DNA from: an uncultured Chromatiaceae bacterium
GTDB taxonomy: Bacteria > Pseudomonadota > Gammaproteobacteria > Enterobacterales > Alteromonadaceae
Direction of reading: 5' to 3'
NCBI GenBank assembly: GCA_937978655.1
Contig: CALJUX010000042.1
Location: 4,200-68,199, forward strand
Length of the DNA stretch: 64,000 nucleotides
A program made the position numbers and the translations under genes. Under the pieces are notes generated by a model that saw only the letters and a program-made list of their open reading frames with translations, was not told where the DNA came from and searched no databases. Positions 52,075 to 60,150 of the stretch are shown one piece after another (within the stretch, counting starts at the first letter, position 1; each line of letters opens with the position of its first letter).

Positions 52075-53877
52075 ATGACTGAAGTCCGTTACCAGCTGGA
52101 ACTGGCAGATTTAGCCGGCCACTATATCGATGTCACTGTTGAGTTTGTGCCAACAGACCGGCAAGCCGTGTTGCTGTCGTTGCCGGCCTGGATCCCCGGC
52201 TCTTATATGATCCGCGAATTTGCCCGTCACCTGCTGGATATCCGTGCACAAGATGATGCCGGGCCTTTGCTGCTGACGCAGCTGGACAAACAAAGCTGGA
52301 GTCTGGTCGCGCGCGATTTGCCGGTCACAGTGCGCTATCGTGTCTATGCCTTTGATTTATCTGTACGGGCCAATTATCTCAGCAGCGAGATTGCCGTGAT
52401 AAACCCGGCCGCGACTTGTTTGCAGGTGCATGGTCAGGAACAGTTTCCGTTACAGGTGGAAATTCTCGCGGGTCAGGCGCCGGCTCACTGGCAGCTCGCA
52501 ACTGGCCTGCCGCGGCGCGACGGCACTGCGCCACTGGCGTTTGGGACTTACGGCGCACAGCATTATGCTCAGCTGATTGACAGCCCGTTGCTGGCCGGAG
52601 CGCTGGAGGTTGCCAGCTTTATGGTCGATGCCGTACCACACCATCTGGTGCTCTGTGGTGCAACTGCCACAGATCCACAGCGCATCGCGGCGGACCTGCT
52701 CCCGCTGTGTCAGGCGCAAAAACAGGTGTTTGGCGCCCTGCCCGCCGATTTGACCGAATATTGGTTTTTGACCTGGGTGGTTGACCAAGGCTATGGCGGT
52801 CTGGAGCATCGCAACTCAACGTTGTTGTTGTGCAATCGTTTTGACCTGCCAAATCCGCGGCTGGCAGCGGAATACAGCGAGGAGTACCAGAATTTCCTCG
52901 CCCTGTGCAGTCACGAGTATTTCCACACCTGGTGGGTCAAACGGGCGCGGCCGCAGCCATATCTGCACTACCAGCTTGCAGCTGAACAATACAGCACACA
53001 GCTGTGGTTGTATGAGGGATTTACTTCTTATTATGACGACCTGAGTTTATTGCGTACCGGTAAACTCAGTCTGGCGCAATATCTGGCTGGCCTTAGCAAA
53101 ACCATCAGCCGGCTGGAGCGTGCGCCGGCCAACAGCCGGCAGAGTCTGGCCGACAGCAGTTTTAATGCCTGGACGCGTTTTTACCGGCAAGATGAAAATG
53201 CCGTCAACGCGGTGGTCAGCTACTACGCCAAAGGCGCATTGCTGGCATTTTGTCTGGATGCGGAATTGCATCAGCTTGGCCTGAACCTGGACGGACTGAT
53301 GCAGCAGTGCTGGCAGCAATTTGGCGTGGCAGAAACCGGCAGTGACGAAAACAGCTTTTTCCAGGCGTTGGCAAGCTACAGTCAGTCGCAAAGTCTGGTC
53401 GCACAAGTGCGGCACTGGACTGAAGCCGCAGTTGCGTTGCCGCTGGCGCGGGCCGCCGGCATTTTGGGTCTGACGCTCAGCTGGCGTCAGCCTGAGCATC
53501 AGACCGACCTGAGCGGTGAAAAAACACTGCCGCTGTTGTCGGTTGAGCCCGGATTCATATATGAAAGCAAAGCGGATGGATTATTACTGACCGCCGTGCG
53601 CAATGGCACTGCGGCGCATCAGGCGGGGTTTAGCAGTGGCGACTTGCTGATTGCCGTGCAAGGACTCAAAGCCAGTGAAAACACGCTGAAACAGCTGTTG
53701 AGCCGCTCTGGTCCGGGCGATGTGCTGCAATGTCATCTGTTCCGGCAACAACGCTTGCTACAGCTGGCGCTTTGTCTGGCGCCGGCTGCTGCAACTGTGG
53801 CGGTGCTCAGTGCGATATCGCAGCAAACGCCGTGGCCGGGGATCAGCTGGACTGGCGCTGATGAGGCGCCGTGTTAA
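52075..53877 (+). CDS. M61 family peptidase with PDZ domain
   Basis: This 600-residue protein is of the M61 (glycyl aminopeptidase-like) family. The N-terminal beta domain contains SLPAWIPGSYMIREFARH. The zinc motif HEYFH is at residues 280-284 within SHEYFHTWWVKR. The third ligand Glu lies in LWLYEGFTSYYDD. A PDZ domain near residues 490-570 (HQAGFSSGDLLIAVQG) follows. No signal peptide is seen, so it is probably cytosolic. A GTG at 52072 is an alternative start with better spacing from AGGA; a TATAAT lies at 52038-52043. Confidence 0.92.
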   Translation: MTEVRYQLELADLAGHYIDVTVEFVPTDRQAVLLSLPAWIPGSYMIREFARHLLDIRAQDDAGPLLLTQLDKQSWSLVARDLPVTVRYRVYAFDLSVRANYLSSEIAVINPAATCLQVHGQEQFPLQVEILAGQAPAHWQLATGLPRRDGTAPLAFGTYGAQHYAQLIDSPLLAGALEVASFMVDAVPHHLVLCGATATDPQRIAADLLPLCQAQKQVFGALPADLTEYWFLTWVVDQGYGGLEHRNSTLLLCNRFDLPNPRLAAEYSEEYQNFLALCSHEYFHTWWVKRARPQPYLHYQLAAEQYSTQLWLYEGFTSYYDDLSLLRTGKLSLAQYLAGLSKTISRLERAPANSRQSLADSSFNAWTRFYRQDENAVNAVVSYYAKGALLAFCLDAELHQLGLNLDGLMQQCWQQFGVAETGSDENSFFQALASYSQSQSLVAQVRHWTEAAVALPLARAAGILGLTLSWRQPEHQTDLSGEKTLPLLSVEPGFIYESKADGLLLTAVRNGTAAHQAGFSSGDLLIAVQGLKASENTLKQLLSRSGPGDVLQCHLFRQQRLLQLALCLAPAAATVAVLSAISQQTPWPGISWTGADEAPC

Positions 53878-53891
53878 GTCCGCTGGTGTCA

Positions 53892-54746
53892 TCAGGCAAA
53901 GGCAACTGCGCCTTTGCCGACGCCTTCATAGGCAACAACTTTATAAGGCGCCGGTTCCAGCGCTTTGAGGCTGTTGGCGATAAACTCGGCCAGACACTCA
54001 ACGGTGGTGTCACAGGGCACAATTTCGCAGTGTGATACCGGTAACGCAATCTCAAACCAGCCCTGCGGCGCCTGATAACGAAAGAAATAACTGTCGCTTT
54101 GCGGTTGGACCCAGACACAATTGCTGGCATCGGTCTGATCTTCAGCGGTACCGAGGTAAATGTCGGTCCAGCGCTCGGTCCAGAGTTTGTTCAGCCGCGG
54201 GCTCAGCATGTTGTGCTGATAAATTTCAATGGTGGAACGATGGCCATGGGCGATGCGCTGGCAGTTACCATCATGCTTTTTTAAACCATGGCTGTAGTGG
54301 TAATAAAAACCAGTCGATTTTTCCGGCCGCAGCAGCAACACCAGCTGCTCGACATTGGCGGGCAGCAAGGGTTTGATTTGTTGCTGCAAGAAGGCCGTCA
54401 GGCTTTGCTCATCGACTTTTTGCGCCGGGATCGCAACATGGGCTTCCAGCGGCGACGCGACCTGAATGTTGCCACGTTGGCTTGCCATGCTGAGGATCTC
54501 AACACCCGCTTCAACGCGGCTGGCGAGCGCCGGATGTTGCGCCGGGTATGCCAGTTTATGGTCAACCAGTGTATCAATCGCTTTTTTGATCAGTTTTTTC
54601 ACATGGGCAAAATCGAGGACCATCGACGTCGCATCGAGGCCGCCATGCAGCTCAACGTCGACGATAAAACTTTCGCCGAGCAGACCACGCTGAGGGCACA
54701 GATAAGAAAAATCGATGACAGTTAAATCGCGGACAAACAGGATCAT
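53892..54746 (-). CDS. 6-carboxytetrahydropterin synthase-like fused protein
   Basis: This 284-residue protein is two PTPS/QueD-type domains in one chain. The C-terminal half carries the metal and catalytic pattern SHGLKKHDGNCQRIAHGHRS (H-x-G-H), then DTTVECLAEFI and KVVAYEGVGKGA. The N-terminal half has the fold signature (MVLDFAHVKKLIKKAIDTLVDHKL) but lacks the zinc histidines: DFSYL and GESF stand where the family has FxAaH and HGH. The start is set downstream of a minus-strand TATAAT (54783-54778). A role in queuosine or pterin metabolism is likely but unproven. Confidence 0.8.
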   Translation of the reverse strand: MILFVRDLTVIDFSYLCPQRGLLGESFIVDVELHGGLDATSMVLDFAHVKKLIKKAIDTLVDHKLAYPAQHPALASRVEAGVEILSMASQRGNIQVASPLEAHVAIPAQKVDEQSLTAFLQQQIKPLLPANVEQLVLLLRPEKSTGFYYHYSHGLKKHDGNCQRIAHGHRSTIEIYQHNMLSPRLNKLWTERWTDIYLGTAEDQTDASNCVWVQPQSDSYFFRYQAPQGWFEIALPVSHCEIVPCDTTVECLAEFIANSLKALEPAPYKVVAYEGVGKGAVAFA

Positions 54747-54819
54747 CACAACACCCATGGCAGAAAAAGGACGACCATTATACGGCAGAACCGCTGTGGA
54801 TGTCACAGTGAAGTACGGC

Positions 54820-55077
54820 TCAGCGTTTGTGCTCGTTCAGCCAGCTGTTTAACAAACCGACCTGCCCCAGTTTATGCGCGGCATACATCAGCCGGATGGC
54901 GTTACTGAGCAATAAACTGTCGTTCCAGTCGGTCTTGTCGACAATTTCCTGATAGCAGGTCAGCGCCTCAGGCGTCAGGTAACCGCGCAGTTCTTTTTTG
55001 CCGGACTTGCGCTGTTTCTCACGATAGCGCTGTTGTTTTTCTGCATTGGTGAGTGGAGACTGAGCGGGCTTGGCCAT
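54820..55077 (-). CDS. Small basic protein of unknown function
   Basis: This 85-residue basic protein has a Lys/Gln/Arg-rich N-terminus (residues 1-30, with NAEKQQRYREKQRKSGKK) followed by a helical part (LTPEALTCYQEIVDK). The layout resembles ribbon-helix-helix-like small DNA-associated proteins. I cannot name a family. It stands alone between the PTPS gene and fabA, divergent from the latter. Confidence 0.7.
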   Translation of the reverse strand: MAKPAQSPLTNAEKQQRYREKQRKSGKKELRGYLTPEALTCYQEIVDKTDWNDSLLLSNAIRLMYAAHKLGQVGLLNSWLNEHKR

Positions 55078-55170
55078 ACGCAGGGATTCTCTGTGGTCGG
55101 GTCTGTCATCTGCCTGTCGTCAGCAGGCCATAACATAAATCTTCGCAGATTCAGACTAATCGGACTTGTT

Positions 55171-55190
55171 TAGCGTACATCTGTTCGCTA
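55171..55190. promoter_or_regulatory. FabR-like operator before fabA
   Basis: TAGCGTACATCTGTTCGCTA is a near-perfect palindrome (one mismatched pair per half) that resembles the FabR site known from E. coli fabA and fabB promoters. It lies 35 bases upstream of the fabA start. Control by a FabR homologue elsewhere in the genome is inference. Confidence 0.7.
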
Positions 55191-55224
55191 AAGTGAGCCG
55201 GCATTTTTTTTGGACCTAACATAC

Positions 55225-55737
55225 ATGACTCAGAATAGCTTTACAAAAGAAGATTTAATCGCGTGTGGCAAAGGTGAATTGTTCGGTTCGGGCAATAGTC
55301 AGCTGCCAATTGACAACATGCTGATGATTGACCGTGTCCTGCATATTTCTGAGGAAGGCGGTAAATACGGCAAAGGTCAAATCATTGCAGAATTTGATAT
55401 TCATCCGGACTTATGGTTTTTTGCCTGCCACTTTCAGGGCGATCCGGTGATGCCTGGCTGTCTGGGTCTGGACGCGATGTGGCAGCTGGTCGGCTTCTTT
55501 CTCGGCTGGTCCGGCGGTCCTGGCAAAGGGCGTGCGCTGGGGGTTGGTGAGGTGAAATTCACCGGACAAATCCTGCCGACGGCTAAAAAAGTCACTTACA
55601 CCATCGACATGAAGCGCGTGATCAAACGCAAGCTGTTTATGGGCATTGCCGACGGCGTGGTCAGCGTCGATGGCCGTGATATTTATGCCGCTGAAGAGTT
55701 AAAAGTAGGTCTGTTCCAGGATACTTCTAATTTCTGA
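55225..55737 (+). CDS. fabA: 3-hydroxydecanoyl-ACP dehydratase/isomerase
   Basis: This enzyme dehydrates 3-hydroxydecanoyl-ACP and isomerises trans-2 to cis-3-decenoyl-ACP, the entry to unsaturated fatty acids. The 170-residue protein has the catalytic histidine H69 in FFACHFQGDPVMPGCLGLDAMWQL, with the aspartate in LGLDAMW. Length matches E. coli FabA (172). The frame could start at 55210, but MTQNSFTKEDL at 55225 fits the family. Confidence 0.97.
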   Translation: MTQNSFTKEDLIACGKGELFGSGNSQLPIDNMLMIDRVLHISEEGGKYGKGQIIAEFDIHPDLWFFACHFQGDPVMPGCLGLDAMWQLVGFFLGWSGGPGKGRALGVGEVKFTGQILPTAKKVTYTIDMKRVIKRKLFMGIADGVVSVDGRDIYAAEELKVGLFQDTSNF

Positions 55738-55759
55738 GTCTGCAGACGCATCTAACGAC

Positions 55760-55785
55760 AAACCCCGCCATTGCGGGGTTTGTTC
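55760..55785 (+). terminator. Terminator after fabA
   Basis: AAACCCCGC pairs with GCGGGGTTT around CATT and is followed by GTTCCTTTT. It also lies close to the end of the convergent rmf gene. Confidence 0.85.
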
Positions 55786-55814
55786 CTTTTACGTCCTGGT
55801 CACAGCAGACCGGA

Positions 55815-55997
55815 TCATTGACCTTTACTGAACAGACCGCCACCACGGTCTTCCATCGCATCGCGATATCCCCCCAACCACTGCGAGCGCGCATCTAAAC
55901 TCTGATACGGACAAAGCTCTTTTGAACGGCCTGTGACACCAGCACGGTAACCTTGGGCATGAGCACGTTCCAGACGATCACGTTTTTGTCTTTTCAT
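55815..55997 (-). CDS. rmf: Ribosome modulation factor
   Basis: This 60-residue basic protein opens MKRQKRDRLERAHAQGYRAG and continues GRSKELCPYQSLDARSQWLGGYRDAM, nearly identical in pattern to E. coli RMF (55 residues). RMF binds the 30S platform in stationary phase and pairs 70S ribosomes into inactive 100S particles. The fabA-rmf neighbourhood is conserved in gammaproteobacteria. The C-terminus (RGGGLFSKGQ) is slightly longer than in E. coli. Confidence 0.96.
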   Translation of the reverse strand: MKRQKRDRLERAHAQGYRAGVTGRSKELCPYQSLDARSQWLGGYRDAMEDRGGGLFSKGQ

Positions 55998-56233
55998 ACG
56001 GCAGTCTTCCTCAACTCTATGTGTTCTTCACAGATAGTGCCGGCTGCTGGGGTGCAATACCGGCACACAGTTAATAGATAGACCTGTGGGGGAAAAGGTT
56101 CAAATCAAAATAGCAGAGATACTGTTTGACATTCGCTAACGAACTGAACTTCATTGCAATTTGACGACAAAATAATGAAAAAATTTTTTTTAAACGCCGG
56201 CGTCAGGCCTGCACACTGGTGAGAGAAATAAAA

Positions 56234-56253
56234 AAGCCCGCGACAGCGGGCTT
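56234..56253 (-). terminator. Terminator after the DUF3466 gene
   Basis: AAGCCCGC pairs with GCGGGCTT around GACA; on the minus strand it is followed by TTTTATTTC. The rest of 55998-56270 is AT-rich, shows no gene, and must hold the rmf promoter. Confidence 0.85.
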
Positions 56254-56270
56254 GTGGCAATAAAAAGGTC

Positions 56271-57968
56271 TCAGTAGCGACGGCGGCGGATAGCCAGCGG
56301 TAACAATGCCAACAAAGCTAACCAGCCAAAACTGGCGCCCTGACGTTCATAAGTCTGATCAGGCGTGGCACCACAGCTGTCAATGCTGCCGTTGGGGATT
56401 GGATTAAGCTGAACGGCGACTGCAACTTCCTCTTTTAACACGTTGCCGGCTGTATCCTTCACCAGTTCGCCTTTACTGTCACGCTGGTCAACCTGTTTCA
56501 CCGCAGTGGCGATAATGACATTTTTCTCATTGATGTCATTGGCGCTCACAATGGTATATGGTGAATTACAGGCTACTAAGGTATTGATATCTTTGAAGCT
56601 GTTCGCAGCGATATCGTAGATAAAACCGACATTACGACGTGCTTCTGAACCTTGGGTGACGGTTTCAGTACTGCCAACAATCAGATTGTTGTCATTGATG
56701 GCTTCGGGTGCAGTAGACGCAGAGCTGAATAAATCCGCCGGATAAGTCAGTTTTTGCGTGTTGTAGTCATAAATGAAAAAACGATTACGGTTTGTACTAT
56801 TGATAGTTTTTGTTGAATAGCCGGTGATGATATTTTTGTTATTGACCGCCGTGGCAGCACTCGCCAGCCATTCTTTGGTGTCAATAAAAGATTTCAGCTC
56901 AGTGCCGTCAAATATCGTGGCGTGATAGGCCGAATAGACTTCATCGCGAAAGGTGATCAATGAGTAGCGGATATCGTCGCTGTCGGAGTAAACCGATGCA
57001 CCAACCACCAGGCCCTGATCGTTCAGGTCATTTGGCGTACTGGTATAAGAGACTGCCGGATAATCTGTCCGGGTGTGTGGCTTGCCGGAGTTTTTCTCGC
57101 CGAGATAGCCTAACAGCTGCGGGGTGCCCGGTTTGCCATTGGCGTCCAGTTGCCACACCATGCCGGCGGTTTCGTAGCTGTTTGCCCGCGCGTTGCGGTA
57201 ATAACACAGATCTTTAGGTTCGGCTTTGCCGTCACAGCTGGCGGCTATCGCCGTTTGGGTCGAGGCCGTCATCGTGCTGGCGCCGTAGCCAATCACTTTG
57301 CCGTTGTTATTAATAGCGCGGCCGACAGAATAACCGCCGCCAAAGTCAGTGTAGGCTGGTGGTAAGGTGTATTTGCCTTTGTCCGTGAGCACTACACCGG
57401 CCAGATGCATCGGTGCCGGCACCCACAGTTGCTGGGCAACAGGGTTCGGTGTGGTTGTAGTGGCAGCCGGGGTGAATGACTGTTTGGTAAAAGGCGCTGA
57501 ACCGTAACCGACCATCTGGTTGAGGTCATTAATGCCAAGCAGATATTCGTTGTTGGTTTGCACGGCTGCGTTGTCACGCAACCGGACCAGCTGTCGGGTA
57601 TCCAGCCGCACCGGGTAAGTGGCGGCAAAACGTTGTGTGGTATAGACACTGGCGGCCGCCTGCAAATAAGCGGTTAATACCGTCAGTGCCCTGGCATTGA
57701 CGTTACCTTTTTTAATTTCTTCAATTTCGGCGGTGGAAAGATTGCCGGTGATAAAAGTGCTGGTCAGGTCCACAGCGCTGACATCGACCGGATAATTAAA
57801 TCTGTTGCTTAAATTTCCCACGACCTGATTGTTGTTGTTCAGCGCTGCGGTGAAGCTGGATTTATACCCGTCAATCGGGCCTAATTCAACGATCTGATAA
57901 GTGGCTGCCTGCCCCGTAAAGGCCACAACGGCCGGTAACATGGCGACAAACAACGGCGAAAATTTCAT
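56271..57968 (-). CDS. DUF3466 family exported protein with CTERM-like tail
   Basis: This 565-residue exported protein has a signal peptide (about 1-21, FTGQA). The mature part has repeated segments of the type INDNNLIVGSTE, LNNNNQVVGNL, INDLNQMVGYG and LNDQGLVVGAS, which recur every 40-60 residues and look like beta-propeller or HAF-type repeats. The C-terminus GASFGWLALLALLPLAIRRRRY is a glycine-serine motif, hydrophobic helix and Arg cluster, like GlyGly-CTERM sorting tails processed by rhombosortase. Function is unknown; it is probably surface-associated. It ends 13 bases short of the Uup gene on the same strand. Confidence 0.85.
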   Translation of the reverse strand: MKFSPLFVAMLPAVVAFTGQAATYQIVELGPIDGYKSSFTAALNNNNQVVGNLSNRFNYPVDVSAVDLTSTFITGNLSTAEIEEIKKGNVNARALTVLTAYLQAAASVYTTQRFAATYPVRLDTRQLVRLRDNAAVQTNNEYLLGINDLNQMVGYGSAPFTKQSFTPAATTTTPNPVAQQLWVPAPMHLAGVVLTDKGKYTLPPAYTDFGGGYSVGRAINNNGKVIGYGASTMTASTQTAIAASCDGKAEPKDLCYYRNARANSYETAGMVWQLDANGKPGTPQLLGYLGEKNSGKPHTRTDYPAVSYTSTPNDLNDQGLVVGASVYSDSDDIRYSLITFRDEVYSAYHATIFDGTELKSFIDTKEWLASAATAVNNKNIITGYSTKTINSTNRNRFFIYDYNTQKLTYPADLFSSASTAPEAINDNNLIVGSTETVTQGSEARRNVGFIYDIAANSFKDINTLVACNSPYTIVSANDINEKNVIIATAVKQVDQRDSKGELVKDTAGNVLKEEVAVAVQLNPIPNGSIDSCGATPDQTYERQGASFGWLALLALLPLAIRRRRY

Positions 57969-57980
57969 TCAATTCCCCTG

Positions 57981-59897
57981 CTACTGCTGGTTTAATGCTT
58001 CTAATTGTTCCCAACGCTCGTATGCGTGCGCCAGCTTCGACTCGGTCTGCTGAATTTGGTTCAATAGAGCTGTGGTGACATCGGCACTCTGGCGGAAGAA
58101 CTCCGGATCATTGACCTGCGTCTGTAAGGCGCTGAGCTGTTCATCAAGACTTTCGATCTCGGCGGGCAACAGTTCCAGTTCGCGTTTCTCTTTGTATGAT
58201 AACTTCTTCGAAGCTGAAGCTGAAGCCTGCGCGGCTGTTTGCTCAGCGGGTTTTGTAATTATTTGTTCATTCGACGGTTTTTTTACTTCAGACCGGCTTT
58301 GTTGCAGCTGCTGGTAGGCCAGTACGTCATCATATCCGCCGGCGATCTCAACAATACGCCCAGTCCCGGTAAACCATAAGGCACTGGTCACTGTGTTATT
58401 AACGAATTCACGGTCGTGGCTGACCAGAATAACAGTGCCCTGATATTGCTGCAGAATATCTTCTAACAGCTCCAGCGTTTCGACGTCAAGGTCGTTGGTG
58501 GGTTCATCGAGAATGAGCAGGTTGCTGGGCTTGGCGAATAACTTGGCCAACAACAGCCGGTTTTTTTCACCGCCAGACAACGCCCGCACCGGCGTGCGTG
58601 AGCGGGCTGGCGCAAACAGGAAATCCTGCAGGTAGCTCAGCACATGGCGGGTCTGGCCATTCTGGGTAATTTCCTGGCGCCCTTCTGCCACGTTATCCTG
58701 CACTGTGGCGTCTAAATCCAGCGCCATCCGGTGCTGGTCAAAATAAGCCACTTCGAGGTTAGTGCCGCGTTTAATCTCACCGCTCTGCACCGGATATTCA
58801 TCCAATAACACTTTGATTAAACTGGTTTTACCGACACCGTTTGGCCCGACTAACGCCACGCGGTCGCCGCGCATCAGCAGGAAGTTAAAATCCTGCAGCA
58901 GCGTTTTGCCGTCAAAACTTAAATTGAGTTTTTTGCCTTCAAACACCAGCTTGCCGGATTTGGCCGCCTGCTCAATGGCAAAATCAACTTTGCCCAGTTG
59001 CTCAACGCGCGCGGCGCGCTCTTTACGCAGTTCTTTTAAAGCCCGCACCCGGCCTTCATTGCGGGTGCGTCGTGCTTTGATGCCCTGGCGGATCCAGACT
59101 TCTTCTTCGGCCAGTTTTTTATCAAACAACGCATTGTGCTGTTGTTCTACTTCAAGCATCTTGGCTTTGCGGTCGAGATAATCGGCATAATTGCCCGGGT
59201 GTGAAGTCAACTGACCACGGTCTAAATCGATGATCCGGGTGGCGACATTGCGGATAAAAGCCCGGTCGTGCGAGACAAAAATAATAGCGCCGGCAAACTG
59301 CTGCAGAAATTGCTCAAGCCATTGAATTGCGGCTACATCTAAGTGGTTGGTTGGTTCATCCAGCAGTAAAATATTCGGTTTTGCCACCAGCGCGCGCGCC
59401 AGCGCCGCTTTGCGTAACCAACCGCCGGATAAACTCGCCAGCGTGGCATCGGGCGCCATCACAAACTGCTCACAGAGCTGGCTGACGCGGGCTTCTAACT
59501 GCCAGCCATCGCGGGCGTCCAGTTCACTTTGTAAGCTGGCAAATTCGCGCTGTTGTGCGTCGTTGTCGGCATCGTATTCGTTGGAGATCTGATAAAACCG
59601 TTGTAGTTTGTCGGCAAGGTCGCCGGCGCCTTCGCGGATAAAATCAGCGATAGTGACGTCAATGCGTGCCGGTGGATCTTGCTCCAGCCGCGCCAGCACC
59701 ACGTTGTTTTCTTTCACCACCTGACCATCGTCCAGTGTTTGCTGACCGGTCAGCACTTTGAGCATCGATGACTTGCCGGCGCCGTTACGGCCAACCAGAC
59801 AGACACGCTCACCGGCAAACAGACTGAAGTCGACATGATCCAGCACCGGGTGAGTGCCAAAGGCCAGACAGGCTTGTTGAAATCTCAGTAATTCCAC
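57981..59897 (-). CDS. uup: ABC-F family ATPase Uup
   Basis: This 638-residue ABC-F protein is of the Uup type. Two ATPase domains carry Walker A GRNGAGKSS and GPNGVGKTS, signatures LSGGWLRKAALA and LSGGEKNRLLLA, and Walker B LLLDEPTNHLD and LILDEPTNDLD. A C-terminal coiled coil (about 565-638, LSYKEKRELELLPAEIE) known to bind DNA in Uup follows. The start is GTG at 59897, matching the family N-terminus (VELLRFQQACLAFG). A longer ATG frame to 59960 overlaps the upstream gene. It affects ribosome function and transposon excision in E. coli. Confidence 0.93.
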   Translation of the reverse strand: MELLRFQQACLAFGTHPVLDHVDFSLFAGERVCLVGRNGAGKSSMLKVLTGQQTLDDGQVVKENNVVLARLEQDPPARIDVTIADFIREGAGDLADKLQRFYQISNEYDADNDAQQREFASLQSELDARDGWQLEARVSQLCEQFVMAPDATLASLSGGWLRKAALARALVAKPNILLLDEPTNHLDVAAIQWLEQFLQQFAGAIIFVSHDRAFIRNVATRIIDLDRGQLTSHPGNYADYLDRKAKMLEVEQQHNALFDKKLAEEEVWIRQGIKARRTRNEGRVRALKELRKERAARVEQLGKVDFAIEQAAKSGKLVFEGKKLNLSFDGKTLLQDFNFLLMRGDRVALVGPNGVGKTSLIKVLLDEYPVQSGEIKRGTNLEVAYFDQHRMALDLDATVQDNVAEGRQEITQNGQTRHVLSYLQDFLFAPARSRTPVRALSGGEKNRLLLAKLFAKPSNLLILDEPTNDLDVETLELLEDILQQYQGTVILVSHDREFVNNTVTSALWFTGTGRIVEIAGGYDDVLAYQQLQQSRSEVKKPSNEQIITKPAEQTAAQASASASKKLSYKEKRELELLPAEIESLDEQLSALQTQVNDPEFFRQSADVTTALLNQIQQTESKLAHAYERWEQLEALNQQ

Positions 59898-59913
59898 GTT
59901 GGTTTTTTCCCAT

Positions 59914-60150
59914 TCACAGCGCGGGCTGTGTGATAAATAACTGCAAAGCGGCCGCATCAAAGGGCCATTTTAATTCACTGGTTTGTCCGGCATGCTGATA
60001 AGTCAGCACCGGGATCTCGACGCGGTACAAGGCAAAAGCGGCCGGGTCGTCAACAATATCTACCAGGCTGAAGTCGGCACCAGCGGCGTTTAGCAGCGCT
60101 TCGGCTTCTTCACACAGATGGCAACCCCAGGTGCTGTAAAGTGTCAGCAT
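59914..60150 (-). CDS. Glutaredoxin-like protein (DUF836 type)
   Basis: This 78-residue thioredoxin-fold protein has the redox motif C-H-L-C in STWGCHLCEEAEALL and the cis-proline segment VEIPVLTY. It resembles the short glutaredoxin-like family that often accompanies rlmKL and uup. Its ATG overlaps the rlmKL stop (TGATG), so the genes are coupled. The partner protein is unknown. Confidence 0.88.
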   Translation of the reverse strand: MLTLYSTWGCHLCEEAEALLNAAGADFSLVDIVDDPAAFALYRVEIPVLTYQHAGQTSELKWPFDAAALQLFITQPAL

